A stretch of DNA of 38,998 nucleotides from Faecousia sp. (lineage in GTDB: Bacteria > Bacillota > Clostridia > Oscillospirales > Oscillospiraceae): assembly GCA_029257715.1 (NCBI GenBank), contig JARIAT010000070.1, positions 1 to 38,998 of the forward strand. Reading direction: 5' to 3'. The position numbers and the translations under genes were made by a program. The notes under the pieces were generated by a model. The model saw nothing but the letters and a program-made list of their open reading frames with translations, did no database searches and was not told the DNA's origin. This document shows positions 7,774-15,588 of this stretch, in pieces. Positions within the stretch are counted from its first letter, which is position 1. The number at the start of each line of letters is the position of its first letter.

Positions 7774-8909
7774 TCTTCTGCGTCACCTCCCGGAGCAGGG
7801 CCTTCCTCCTCTTCGATGGTCAGCTCTTCGACCTCATCGGAGAAGCAGGAGTAGTCACCGAACATACCGGAATACTTGGACTTCTTCATGATATGAATGG
7901 CATCGGGGTCAAGAGAAATGCCGATGTATTCTCCCTCGCCGACAAAGTCGGTGGTCTGAATCATCCATTTAAAGCCTTGAATATCTACGATGATTTCATA
8001 GTGCACACCCATAAACGTCACGGAGGTTACGGTGCCGCAGAGCATGGAGCGGTCAACCGGAACAATGTCTACGTCCTCAGGACGGACAACCACATCAACC
8101 GCTTCGTTTTTCCCGAATCCGGTGTCAAGGCACTGGAAAGTATGTCCTGCAAACCGAACCTTATAGTCCTCCAGCATGACGCCGTCGAGAATGTTGCTTT
8201 CTCCAATGAAGTCTGCGACAAATGCGTTTTTCGGTTCGTTATAGATATCAATAGGGGTGCCGATCTGCTGGATCTTGCCCTCGTTCATGACGACAATGGT
8301 ATCGGACATGGAAAGCGCTTCTTCCTGATCGTGGGTCACAAAGATGAAGGTGATGCCTGTGCTCTTCTGAATATTCATCAGTTCTCGCTGCATATCCTTC
8401 CGCAGCTTGAGATCCAGAGCGCCAAGCGGCTCATCGAGCAGCAGAACCTTGGGATGGCTAATCAGGGCGCGCGCAATAGCAACACGCTGCTGCTGACCGC
8501 CGGAGAGACTGGTGACACGACGTTCGGCGAAGTTTGAGAGCATTACAAGAGAGAGCATTTCTCGGACTTTTTCGTCAATCTCCTTCTTGGGAACCTTCTT
8601 CTCCCGCAGTGGAAATGCAACATTTTCATACACATTCAGGTGGGGAAACAGGGCGTATTTCTGAAAAACGGTGTTTACATTGCGCTTGTGGGGTGGGACA
8701 TCGTTGATCCGCTCGCCCATAAAGATCACATCTCCCTGATCGGGCTGTGTAAAACCGCCGATCATGCGGAGCGTAGTGGTCTTGCCACATCCGGAGGGGC
8801 CTAAAAGGGTGATGAATTCGTTGTCTCGAATATACAGGCTGATATCGTCAAGAACCGTTTCTCCATCAAAAGACTTGGAAATATGATTCAGTTCAATTAG
8901 TTTACTCAT
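7770..8909 (-). CDS. potA: Spermidine/putrescine ABC transporter ATPase PotA
   Basis: The 379-residue ATP-binding subunit energises polyamine uptake. Visible motifs are the Walker [19 protein letters not shown] (residues ~35-52), signature [15 protein letters not shown], Walker [13 protein letters not shown], switch histidine [10 protein letters not shown], and a C-terminal TOBE region ([12 protein letters not shown]). The start at 8909 follows GGAGAG; a longer open frame to 9068 is non-coding leader with no ribosome site. The acidic C-terminal tail ([16 protein letters not shown]) is unusual. It is first in the operon, behind a ~420-nt leader that ends in a terminator hairpin, so entry into the operon may be controlled by attenuation. 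Confidence 0.93.
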   Translation of the reverse strand: MSKLIELNHISKSFDGETVLDDISLYIRDNEFITLLGPSGCGKTTTLRMIGGFTQPDQGDVIFMGERINDVPPHKRNVNTVFQKYALFPHLNVYENVAFPLREKKVPKKEIDEKVREMLSLVMLSNFAERRVTSLSGGQQQRVAIARALISHPKVLLLDEPLGALDLKLRKDMQRELMNIQKSTGITFIFVTHDQEEALSMSDTIVVMNEGKIQQIGTPIDIYNEPKNAFVADFIGESNILDGVMLEDYKVRFAGHTFQCLDTGFGKNEAVDVVVRPEDVDIVPVDRSMLCGTVTSVTFMGVHYEIIVDIQGFKWMIQTTDFVGEGEYIGISLDPDAIHIMKKSKYSGMFGDYSCFSDEVEELTIEEEEGPAPGGDAEE

Positions 8910-9327
8910 AAGATCTCTCCATTTCCATGACAGATGATTTTCGGCCGACAGGCCAGAAATGCAAAAAAGTGGCATGCCTGAAGCATACCACTTGAGAATC
9001 GTGACAATATAATACCCGTCGCTGCCGGAAAGCGCCTGAATGTGTTTCCGAGTACCGACCGATATCAAATCACAATGGGATCAGAGTTTATATAGCAAAG
9101 ATTACTTTTACTACTCTTATTGACCATTTCACAAGTTTATGCCGCCAGGCACATGGTTTATAGTAACCAACTTATAAAACTGAGCTTCTAACTCAATCAA
9201 TAAGGCAACAGAAGTTGCCAACCGCACCCTGCGGTCTTCGGCATTCGACCCGGCTGTCCGTATGGCCTCAGCCGACTTTCATCGGCGGTCGTATATCTTG
9301 CTTTGGAATCCTCTTTCCAATTGAGAC
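8910..9327 (-). promoter_or_regulatory. Structured leader RNA of the pot operon, candidate cis-regulatory RNA
   Basis: Between the predicted start site (~9327) and potA lie ~420 bases rich in hairpins on the minus strand: TTGGAA-N6-TTCCAA, GCCGAT-GAAA-GTCGGC (a GNRA tetraloop), ACCGC-AGGGT-GCGGT, GGCAAC-TTCT-GTTGCC, GGTT-ACTATA-AACC, then the terminator at 8963-8993. I could not match it to a known riboswitch, T-box, 6S RNA, tmRNA, RNase P or SRP RNA from memory. An attenuator or riboswitch for the transporter, or a free-standing small RNA, are both possible. Confidence 0.5.
8963..8993 (-). terminator. Intrinsic terminator in the potA leader
   Basis: Read on the minus strand, arms AAGTGGTATGC and GCATGCCACTT (11 pairs, one G-U) enclose loop TTCAG and are followed by six T's. 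It lies 54 bases before the potA start, so RNA polymerase would stop before the operon unless the hairpin is prevented. Confidence 0.85.
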
Positions 9328-9333
9328 TATGAA

Positions 9334-9362
9334 AGTCTATCACTATTTTATGAAAATGTCAA
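9334..9362 (-). promoter_or_regulatory. Promoter of the pot operon leader
   Basis: On the minus strand TTGACA (9362-9357), a 17-base spacer and TAGACT (9339-9334) precede the structured leader. Confidence 0.65.
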
Positions 9363-9442
9363 TCAAAAATTCATTATTTTGTCGAAATTCAGCAGATAAC
9401 GCGTTATCTACACCAATGCAGGACGAAACAGTACACGCAAGC

Positions 9443-9471
9443 TTGACATAAGCGGAAACTCTTTATAAGAT
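9443..9471 (+). promoter_or_regulatory. Probable promoter of cutC
   Basis: TTGACA (9443-9448) lies 17 bases before TAAGAT (9466-9471); TATAAG is also present at 15-base spacing. The -10 match is imperfect. Confidence 0.5.
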
Positions 9472-9505
9472 AAAGCACAGATCTAAAATACGGAGCGTGA
9501 ACGAT

Positions 9506-10258
9506 ATGATGAAAAAAACACTGGAGGTCTGTGTAGACAGTCTGGCTTCTGCCAGAGCAGCCATTGAAGGCGGTGCCGACCGGCTGGAGCTATGCAGTGC
9601 CCTTTCCATCGGCGGTCTGACCCCCTATACCGAGCTGCTGCGGCAGATCCGAAAGGAAAGTGATATCCCGATTCGTTGCCTGATGCGGCCCAGAGCGGGT
9701 GATTTCCTCTATACACCGGAGGAAATTCGCATGATGGTGATGCAGATGCAGGAGCTTCGCAGCTGGGGGGCCAATGGATTTGTAATCGGATGCCTGACAC
9801 CGGAGGGACTTCTGGATAAAAAGGCTATGGAGCAGCTGATTGATGCGGCGAAGGGGCGGAAGCTGACGCTGCATCGCTGCATCGATGTGTCCCGAAATCT
9901 GGAGGAAACCTATCTGGAAGCGGCCAGAATGGGATTTCAGACGGTATTGACCAGCGGCGGTGCCGGAAACTGTATGGAGGGAAAACAGACCATTGGTCAG
10001 CTGCTGAAGATTCAGAGGGAGACCGACGGGCCGGATGTGCTCATCGGAGCAGGGGTCAGCGCGGATGCAATTACCCAGCTGCGCACGGAATTTCCCGGTG
10101 CGAACTGCTTCCATATGAGCGGAAAAACAGAGGTTGAAAGCGGGATGCGCTTCCGCCGCAAGGGGGTTCCCATGGGTATTCCCGGATTTGATGAATGGCA
10201 CATTCAACAGACCAGTGCCGAGGCTGTAAAGAACGCCAGACAGGCTCTCGATCGCTGA
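9506..10258 (+). CDS. cutC: CutC family protein (copper homeostasis)
   Basis: The 250-residue protein is a CutC TIM barrel: LEVCVDSLASARAAIEGGAD at the start, RLELCSALSIGGLTP, the arginine-rich PIRCLMRPRAGDF, VIGCLTPEG, LHRCIDVS, and TVLTSGGAG near residue ~155. CutC was named for copper tolerance in E. coli, but its enzymatic role remains uncertain. The ATG at 9506 is preferred because CGGAG ends 10 bases before it; a GTG at 9497 is too close to that site. It is a single-gene unit, divergent from the pot operon and followed by a terminator. Confidence 0.92.
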   Translation: MMKKTLEVCVDSLASARAAIEGGADRLELCSALSIGGLTPYTELLRQIRKESDIPIRCLMRPRAGDFLYTPEEIRMMVMQMQELRSWGANGFVIGCLTPEGLLDKKAMEQLIDAAKGRKLTLHRCIDVSRNLEETYLEAARMGFQTVLTSGGAGNCMEGKQTIGQLLKIQRETDGPDVLIGAGVSADAITQLRTEFPGANCFHMSGKTEVESGMRFRRKGVPMGIPGFDEWHIQQTSAEAVKNARQALDR

Positions 10259-10276
10259 TCCGAGCAGGTGAATGAG

Positions 10277-10308
10277 AAAAGCGGATTCCTTTTTGGAAGC
10301 CGCTTTTT
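10277..10308 (+). terminator. Terminator of cutC
   Basis: AAAAGCGG and CCGCTTTT arms, extended inward by TTCC/GGAA, end in a run of T's 18 bases after the stop codon. Confidence 0.8.
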
Positions 10309-10331
10309 CTATCTTTTCGGTGTAAGAAAAG

Positions 10332-10361
10332 AATCGCCCGAAGCGAATGCTTCGGGCGATT
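10332..10361 (-). terminator. Terminator of the PTS operon
   Basis: AATCGCCCGAAGC and GCTTCGGGCGATT form a 13-bp stem with a 4-base loop. It lies downstream of the nagE stop on the minus strand and also has T's on the plus side. Confidence 0.8.
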
Positions 10362-10400
10362 TTCCTAAACCCTGCGTGGGCCACAGGAGTAGGAGCAGAA

Positions 10401-11921
10401 TTACTTTGCCAGCTTCTTGAACTCGTCGTAGACGAACTGGACCTTGGGTCCGATAACAACCTGGACAGAGTACTTGCCGGGACGGATGACACCAGCAGCG
10501 CCGGAGGACTTGATCTTCTTCTCGTCAACCAGCAGACGGTCCTTGACTTCCAGTCTCAGACGGGTGATGCAGTGGTCGATGGAGACGATGTTCTCCTTGC
10601 CGCCCAGACCCTCAAGGATCACAGCGGCCATTGCAGTGAAGTCGTCATTTGCCAGCTCAATCTTCATTTCACCGTCCTGATCGTCTTCACGACCGGGAGT
10701 CTTCAGATCCCACTTGGTGATAGCGAAACGGAACACCAGATAGAACACGATAAATGCAGCGATGCCCATGGGAATCAGCAGCCAGCTCTTCTGAGCAGCG
10801 GGCAGGAAGGAAGAGAAGATAGCATCGGTCAGGCCAGCGGAGAAGCAGAAGCCGGCGCGGTAGCCCAGTGCGACGGTAATGGTAGTGAAGATAGCGTACA
10901 GCAGAGCGTACACAACGTACAGGGGGAATGCCAGGAACATGAAGGAGAACTCAAAGGGCTCGGTGACGCCGCAGAGGAATGCACACACAGCAGCGGAACC
11001 GATGATGCCGATGGTAGCCTTACGCTTCTTGGTCTTAGCGGTCTGGATCATTGCGACAGCAGCACCCATAATACCGAACATCATGCAGGGGAAGAAGCCT
11101 GCCATGTACATACCGACGGACCAGTCGATGACGGTGCCGTTAGCCATGGTGTCGCCCATGACCTTAGCCTGCCAGTAAGCAGTCAGGTCGCCCATGCCGA
11201 TGGTGTCGAACCAGAAAACATTGTTCAGCGCATGATGCAGGCCGGTGGGAATCAGCAGACGGTTCAGGAAAGCGTACAGACCGACACCCAGAACGCCCAT
11301 GCCCTTGATGGCGTTGCCGATGGCAACCAGGCCACCGAAGACGACGGGCCAGATGAACAGCAGGATTGCTGCAACAACGATGGAGACAAAACCGGTTACG
11401 ATTGCGACGGAGCGCTTGCCGGAGAAGAATGCCAGAACATCGGGCAGCTTGGTGCTTTTAAACTTGTTGTAGCAGGTAGCACCAATGATGCCGCAGAGAA
11501 TACCGATGAAGGGGTTTGCAATCGCGTCGAAAGCAACCTTTGTGGCAGTATTCATCAGAGCACCCTCAGCATCAAACTCGAACATGTTGGGAGCGATGGT
11601 GGAGACAACATTGGTTTTGAGCAGGTTGGTAATCATCAGCCAGGAAACCAGACCGGCCAGTGCGCCGGTACCGTCACCGTCTTCGGAAAGACCGACTGCA
11701 ACACCGATGGCGAACAGCAGAGCCATGTTGTCGATCAGAGCGCCGCCGGCCTTAATCAGGAAGAAGCCGATTACATATGCAGCGCCGGTGGTGGGAGCAT
11801 CGGGAACGCCCATAACTCCGGGGGCGAGCGCATAACCCAGACCCATCAGAATACCGCAGATGGGCAGGATCGCTACGGGAAGGAACAGAGCCTTGCCGAG
11901 CTTCTGAAGATATCTCATCAT
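10401..11921 (-). CDS. nagE: PTS glucose/N-acetylglucosamine-specific EIICB
   Basis: The 506-residue protein has the sugar-channel IIC domain (residues ~1-400; starts LQKLGKALFLPVAILPICGI, contains LLIPTGLHHALNNVFWF and GVTEPFEFSFMF for sugar binding) and a C-terminal IIB domain with the phospho-cysteine in IDHCITRLRL (Cys ~451). It imports and phosphorylates the sugar. The sequence favours the GlcNAc-type (NagE) over glucose (PtsG), but the two are close; nagB elsewhere in the window fits. No IIA domain is fused; the separate crr gene supplies it. Codons are strongly biased to abundant types, suggesting high expression. AAGGAGG precedes the ATG by 10 bases. It is the last gene of the licT operon. 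Confidence 0.88.
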   Translation of the reverse strand: MMRYLQKLGKALFLPVAILPICGILMGLGYALAPGVMGVPDAPTTGAAYVIGFFLIKAGGALIDNMALLFAIGVAVGLSEDGDGTGALAGLVSWLMITNLLKTNVVSTIAPNMFEFDAEGALMNTATKVAFDAIANPFIGILCGIIGATCYNKFKSTKLPDVLAFFSGKRSVAIVTGFVSIVVAAILLFIWPVVFGGLVAIGNAIKGMGVLGVGLYAFLNRLLIPTGLHHALNNVFWFDTIGMGDLTAYWQAKVMGDTMANGTVIDWSVGMYMAGFFPCMMFGIMGAAVAMIQTAKTKKRKATIGIIGSAAVCAFLCGVTEPFEFSFMFLAFPLYVVYALLYAIFTTITVALGYRAGFCFSAGLTDAIFSSFLPAAQKSWLLIPMGIAAFIVFYLVFRFAITKWDLKTPGREDDQDGEMKIELANDDFTAMAAVILEGLGGKENIVSIDHCITRLRLEVKDRLLVDEKKIKSSGAAGVIRPGKYSVQVVIGPKVQFVYDEFKKLAK

Positions 11922-11982
11922 AAGAGTATTTCCTCCTTATTCTCTTTTGCCTTTATAAAATTTGTATGCCTATATCCTTGAT

Positions 11983-12003
11983 GACCGTCGGCCCACAACG
12001 GTC
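11983..12003. repeat. Small stem-loop between ptsH and nagE
   Basis: GACCGT and ACGGTC arms enclose 9 bases. There is no T run, so it is not an obvious terminator; an mRNA-processing or stability element is possible. Confidence 0.35.
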
Positions 12004-12021
12004 GGTTGGCCTAAAATGGAA

Positions 12022-12279
12022 TTACAGGTTCTCCTCGAAGAATGCCTTCATTTCTGCGCAGGCCTTTTCTTCGTCAGCACCTTCGCACTGGACGGTGACG
12101 GTGTTGCCCTGCTTGACAGCAAGGCGCATCACAGCCATAATCCGCTTGCAGTCGGCGGTACCGTTGGGAGCGGTCATGGTGACTGCACTGGTAAAACCTG
12201 CAGCGGCCTTAACCAGCAGACCGGCGGGGCGGGCATGGACACCCATGGGGTCCTTAATTTCATAAGTAAATTCTTTCAT
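12022..12279 (-). CDS. ptsH: HPr phosphocarrier protein
   Basis: HPr passes phosphate from EI to the sugar-specific IIA. The 85-residue protein has the active-site motif GVHARPAG with His15. Residue 46, which in Firmicute HPr is the serine phosphorylated by HPr kinase (as in KSIMGVM), is arginine here (CKRIMAVM). This copy can carry sugar-PTS phosphate but should not be able to form P-Ser-HPr for CcpA-type catabolite control. Its ATG is 3 bases after the ptsI stop, with GAGGA inside the ptsI end, so the two are coupled. Confidence 0.95.
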   Translation of the reverse strand: MKEFTYEIKDPMGVHARPAGLLVKAAAGFTSAVTMTAPNGTADCKRIMAVMRLAVKQGNTVTVQCEGADEEKACAEMKAFFEENL

Positions 12280-12282
12280 AAT

Positions 12283-13896
12283 TTATTCCTCACTTTCACA
12301 TACGAGCTTTCTGGTTTCCAACACACGGCCGGGAGCCATGCTAAGCTCGGTAAATCCCATTTTGATGAAGGTTTCGGTCAGTTCCGGATCTGCGCCCAAT
12401 TCACCGCAGATTCCGGCCCAGATGCCGTTGTCCTGCGCAGATTTTGCAATATGTGCCAGCAGCGCCATGATTGCAGGGTGGTGGGGGTCGTAGAACCGGC
12501 CTAATTTTGCGTTCTGACGGTCAACAGCCAGTGTGTACTGGGTCAGGTCGTTGGTGCCGACGCTGAAGAATGCGGCTTCTTTAGCAAGCTCTCCGGCCAT
12601 GACGGCAGCAGCGGGTGTCTCAACCATGACGCCGATGGGGACCTCTTTTGTAGGGATGCCTTCGGATTCCAGCTCGGTGCGGATTTCAGCGCACAGAGCC
12701 TTGGACTCCTGAAGTTCCCATACAGAAGCAACCATTGGGAACATGATGTGGAGGTTGCCGTAGGTGCTGGCACGGTAGATTGCCCGCAGCTGTGGACGGA
12801 AGATATCGTCTTTTCTTGTCAGGCAGATGCGAAGTCCACGCAGACCGAGCGCAGGATTTTCTTCCTGCTCGAGTCCCATGTAATCAACCTGCTTGTCGGC
12901 GCCGATATCCAGTGTACGGATGACAACGGGACGATCGCCCATAGTCTGGGCTACTTTTTTGTATGCCTCAAACAGCTCATCCTCCGTGGGGAGCGTGTCG
13001 CGGCCCAGATAGAGAAATTCGCTTCGCATCAAGCCAATGCCTTCGGCATCTCCTGCGACGGCGGATTCGGCATCCTCGGGGGAACCGATGTTGGCACACA
13101 GGAGAATCTGCTTTCCGGTTTTTGTGATGCTCTTTTTCCCACGATAAGCTTCCAGAGAAGCACGGTCGGCAGCGGCTTCTGCCTGTTTCTTTTGAAGCAT
13201 CGCCAATGTTTCAGCATCGGGGTCCATATACCACTGACCGGTAAAACCGTCAACGGCCAGAATTTCGCAATCAGCTGCATCGGAAAGAAAAATATCGGAC
13301 TGTACGAGGGAGGGGATGTTCAGCGTCCGGGCAAGAATTGCAGTATGGGAACTGGAAGAACCCTGCTGTGTGATAAACGCCAGAATCCGATCCCGGGGCA
13401 GCTGAATGGTTTCGCTTGGAGCCAGATCTTCAGCCACCAGAAGGAAATTTCCGTCAGGAAGATGGAATCCGCTGCCGCCGCAGATGATGTCTGCTACACG
13501 CTGGGATACATCCCGGATATCGGCGGATCTTGCCTGCATATAGGCGTCATCGAGGCTTGCAAACATCTGAGCCATCATCTCACCGGTGCCTGCGGCGGCT
13601 TCCGATGCGGAAGAACCGGCAGAAATCTCTGCGGCAACTCCCTCGAGATAATCGAGGTCGTCCAGCATGAGCATCTGGACTTCCACAATGGCAGCATGCT
13701 CTTCGCCGAGATCAGCCTTTGCTTTTTCAAATAGTGTGTTCAGCTGAGCCTTTGCTTCGACGCAGGCAGCATCGAACTTGGCTTGCTCCTCAGCGGGAGT
13801 GCCGACGGCGGCATCCCTGCGCTGGGTCTTCTGATAGACCACAGCCTTGCCAATGGCCACGCCGGAGAATACCGGTAAACCGGAACCTTGTTTCAT
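12283..13896 (-). CDS. ptsI: PTS enzyme I (phosphoenolpyruvate-protein phosphotransferase)
   Basis: Enzyme I takes phosphate from PEP and hands it to HPr. The 537-residue protein has the N-terminal HPr-binding helical region, the phospho-histidine in GSSSSHTAILAR (His ~184; the usual form is GGRTSHTAI), and the C-terminal PEP-binding barrel with LMRSEFLYLGRDTLP, FPMVASVWE, GVMVETPAA and FFSVGTNDLTQYTLAVDR. It is slightly shorter than typical EI (~570). GAAAGGAG lies 6 bases before ATG. It is flanked by crr and ptsH in the same operon. Confidence 0.96.
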   Translation of the reverse strand: MKQGSGLPVFSGVAIGKAVVYQKTQRRDAAVGTPAEEQAKFDAACVEAKAQLNTLFEKAKADLGEEHAAIVEVQMLMLDDLDYLEGVAAEISAGSSASEAAAGTGEMMAQMFASLDDAYMQARSADIRDVSQRVADIICGGSGFHLPDGNFLLVAEDLAPSETIQLPRDRILAFITQQGSSSSHTAILARTLNIPSLVQSDIFLSDAADCEILAVDGFTGQWYMDPDAETLAMLQKKQAEAAADRASLEAYRGKKSITKTGKQILLCANIGSPEDAESAVAGDAEGIGLMRSEFLYLGRDTLPTEDELFEAYKKVAQTMGDRPVVIRTLDIGADKQVDYMGLEQEENPALGLRGLRICLTRKDDIFRPQLRAIYRASTYGNLHIMFPMVASVWELQESKALCAEIRTELESEGIPTKEVPIGVMVETPAAAVMAGELAKEAAFFSVGTNDLTQYTLAVDRQNAKLGRFYDPHHPAIMALLAHIAKSAQDNGIWAGICGELGADPELTETFIKMGFTELSMAPGRVLETRKLVCESEE

Positions 13897-13926
13897 GGTG
13901 TACTCCTTTCAGCGGTGAAGTCAGAA

Positions 13927-14412
13927 TTATTTAGCAAGTTCGATGACGGTATCACCGACAGCAACATCCTTATCGACATGGGTCTGGAATGTTTCAAAAT
14001 CCGAACTGTTGCAGATGACGACAGGGGTGATAATGTCATAGCCGGCAGCCTGAATCGCAGCCATGTCAAACTCCAGAAGAAGGTCGCCTTTTTTTACCTT
14101 GTCGCCGTTTTTAGCAACGACATTGTAGTGCTGCCCCTTGAGATTGACGGTATCAAGGCCCACATGAATGAGAATTTCAGCACCGCAGTCTGCCATCAGG
14201 CTGACGGCATGACCGGTCTCGAACATCATATCAACCGTGGCATCGCAGGGAGCGAAGACCTTTCCCTCGGAGGGCTGAATTGCGATGCCTTTGCCGAGAA
14301 TTTCCTCGCCGAAGGTGGGGTCGCTGACCTTGCTGATGGGCAGGGCCTTGCCCGCAACGGGAGCGCAGATGGAATCGGTGGGTTTGGAGAACAGTTTCTT
14401 CAGAAAATTCAT
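13927..14412 (-). CDS. crr: PTS glucose-type enzyme IIA
   Basis: The 161-residue IIA-Glc protein carries phosphate from HPr to EIIB. Motifs: ICAPVAGKALPISKVSDPTF, GKGIAIQPSEGKVFAPCDA, METGH-like FETGHAVSL (His ~68) and the phospho-His in ILIHVGLDTV (His ~83). It stands free rather than fused to IICB. It lies 30 bases before ptsI. The ribosome site is weak (AAAAGAG), unlike its neighbours. Confidence 0.94.
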   Translation of the reverse strand: MNFLKKLFSKPTDSICAPVAGKALPISKVSDPTFGEEILGKGIAIQPSEGKVFAPCDATVDMMFETGHAVSLMADCGAEILIHVGLDTVNLKGQHYNVVAKNGDKVKKGDLLLEFDMAAIQAAGYDIITPVVICNSSDFETFQTHVDKDVAVGDTVIELAK

Positions 14413-14469
14413 GGTGTAGTCTCTTTTCTTCTATATTTAAATTCTAATTATGAACAGTTTTATCCGTGC

Positions 14470-15297
14470 TTATCGACAGGCCCGTTTAATGCAAAGTGCA
14501 AGACAGGTCTGCTCTGTGGCAGGAATTGGTTTTTCACATTGCTGCGCCAAATAGGTGCAGATGGCTCTGGCGCACTGAAAGGCGTCGGGAATTGCAGGCT
14601 CAATAAGCGACGACAGGGTATCATCACTCCAGGACCCGCTTTCGGGACTGAATGCCTGCATGGCCATAAATTTGAGGTGGACCATCAACTCACTGTAATA
14701 AAGGTGATCTTTGTCCAGCTGAAGGTTGGGCCAGCTTTCAAGAATGGCCGTGATGGGTGGGAGAACATGGGCGGCACGCATTGTGACATTCATGGTGCTG
14801 CCAAACTCGGCGTTCACGATATGCAGCGCAATGCTGGCGGCCTCGTCTTCCGGAAGATCAATGTGCTGCTCGGCAAGGATCAGCTCTCGGGCCTGCTTGC
14901 CAATAGCATATTCCTCCGGATAGAAGACCCGTACCTCAGTGCTGAGCGCATTGGGCAGCTGCAAACCACGGCGGCAGCGCTCAATGGCGAACTGAATGTG
15001 ATCGGTCAAAGTGACGTAGACGGACTGGTTCAGCCGTTTCCCCAGTACAAGATTGGCATAGTCGATGATCCGGCTGCACAGCTCCAGAAGGTCAGGGGGC
15101 AGCTGCGCAAACAGCTCTTTCATACGGGAAAATTCCTCGGGAGAATCCATCCGAAAGATTTTTTCGATCCCTTCTTTACACAGGGTTTCTCCGGATTTTG
15201 CGTGGAATCCCAGACCTTTGCCCATGACCACAAGCTCCTGTCCCCGGTCATCCAGACAGCTGACAACATTGTTGTTGATTGCTTTGAGTACTTTCAC
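14470..15297 (-). CDS. licT: BglG/LicT family transcription antiterminator
   Basis: The 275-residue protein starts with the RNA-binding CAT domain (residues ~1-55: VLKAINNNVVSCLDDRGQE, VMGKGLGFHAKSGE), followed by two PTS regulation domains (PRD1 ~65-170, PRD2 ~175-275) whose histidines (for example LTDHIQFAIERC) are phosphorylated by the PTS to set its activity. It binds a RAT sequence in nascent RNA to prevent termination. A consensus RAT overlapping a terminator lies directly upstream (15323-15393), so it controls its own operon, including crr, ptsI, ptsH and nagE. The start is a GTG with AGGAGG 9 bases upstream; an in-frame start at 15330 would lie inside the terminator. Confidence 0.93.
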   Translation of the reverse strand: MKVLKAINNNVVSCLDDRGQELVVMGKGLGFHAKSGETLCKEGIEKIFRMDSPEEFSRMKELFAQLPPDLLELCSRIIDYANLVLGKRLNQSVYVTLTDHIQFAIERCRRGLQLPNALSTEVRVFYPEEYAIGKQARELILAEQHIDLPEDEAASIALHIVNAEFGSTMNVTMRAAHVLPPITAILESWPNLQLDKDHLYYSELMVHLKFMAMQAFSPESGSWSDDTLSSLIEPAIPDAFQCARAICTYLAQQCEKPIPATEQTCLALCIKRACR

Positions 15298-15322
15298 GCT
15301 TGTTTGCCTCCTAAAAAACAAA

Positions 15323-15370
15323 AAAACCAAATCCTACAATGCCCCTAAGGACTGCGTAGAATTTGGTTTT
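15323..15370 (-). terminator. LicT-controlled leader terminator
   Basis: Arms AAAACCAAATTCTAC and GTAGGATTTGGTTTT (minus strand; one G-U pair) form a 15-bp stem followed by a T run, immediately before the licT ribosome site. Its 5' arm overlaps the RAT, so the two structures exclude each other. Confidence 0.9.
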
Positions 15371-15393
15371 GCCTGCCTTACCAGTAACAACCC
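15365..15393 (-). promoter_or_regulatory. RAT (ribonucleic antiterminator) site
   Basis: The 29-base minus-strand sequence contains GTTGTTACTGGTAAGGCAGG and ends GCAAAACC. It closely matches the known LicT/SacY/BglG target. Binding of the dimeric CAT domain would stabilise this hairpin and let transcription continue. Confidence 0.92.
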
Positions 15394-15423
15394 AAGAACG
15401 TTCACATAACGTTTACAATGTTA

Positions 15424-15452
15424 AAGATAACGATTTGGGAAGGGTTTGTCAA
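15424..15452 (-). promoter_or_regulatory. Promoter of the licT-PTS operon
   Basis: TTGACA, 17 bases, TATCTT on the minus strand, about 30 bases before the RAT. Confidence 0.75.
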
Positions 15453-15547
15453 GAAATGATTCGGAAAAATTCAATTTTCGTCATATTATATATGATTTGA
15501 TATATAGGATTGTGCAAAATATCAGGGAAAAGAAAAAGAGAATAATG

Positions 15548-15579
15548 AAAAAAGCCAGCTGAATTCAGCCGGCTTTTTT
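15548..15579 (-). terminator. Terminator of the VanW gene
   Basis: A 32-base inverted repeat with core GCCRGCTGAATTCAGCYGGC is flanked by A6 and T6, working in either direction. It is 9 bases after the stop codon. Confidence 0.85.
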
Positions 15580-15588
15580 GATTAAAAG

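Noticed and set aside
8910-9068. N-terminal extension of PotA
   Set aside because: The open frame above 8909 crosses the leader terminator and adds residues not seen in PotA proteins.
9100-9327. T-box, cobalamin, TPP, yybP-ykoY, 6S or tmRNA in the potA leader
   Set aside because: The hallmark sequences of those RNAs were not found; AGGGTGCGG only superficially resembles the T-box GGGTGG motif.
9590-10528. 312-codon minus-strand frame opposite cutC
   Set aside because: It runs through two terminator hairpins and shows no protein motifs; cutC is clearly the real gene.
10347-11981. 544-codon plus-strand open frame opposite nagE
   Set aside because: It is a shadow of the strongly codon-biased nagE gene; its product is low-complexity (Gly/Asp/Gln/His-rich) and matches no family.
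11983-12003. A second RAT or terminator before nagE
   Set aside because: The hairpin lacks the RAT consensus and has no T tract.
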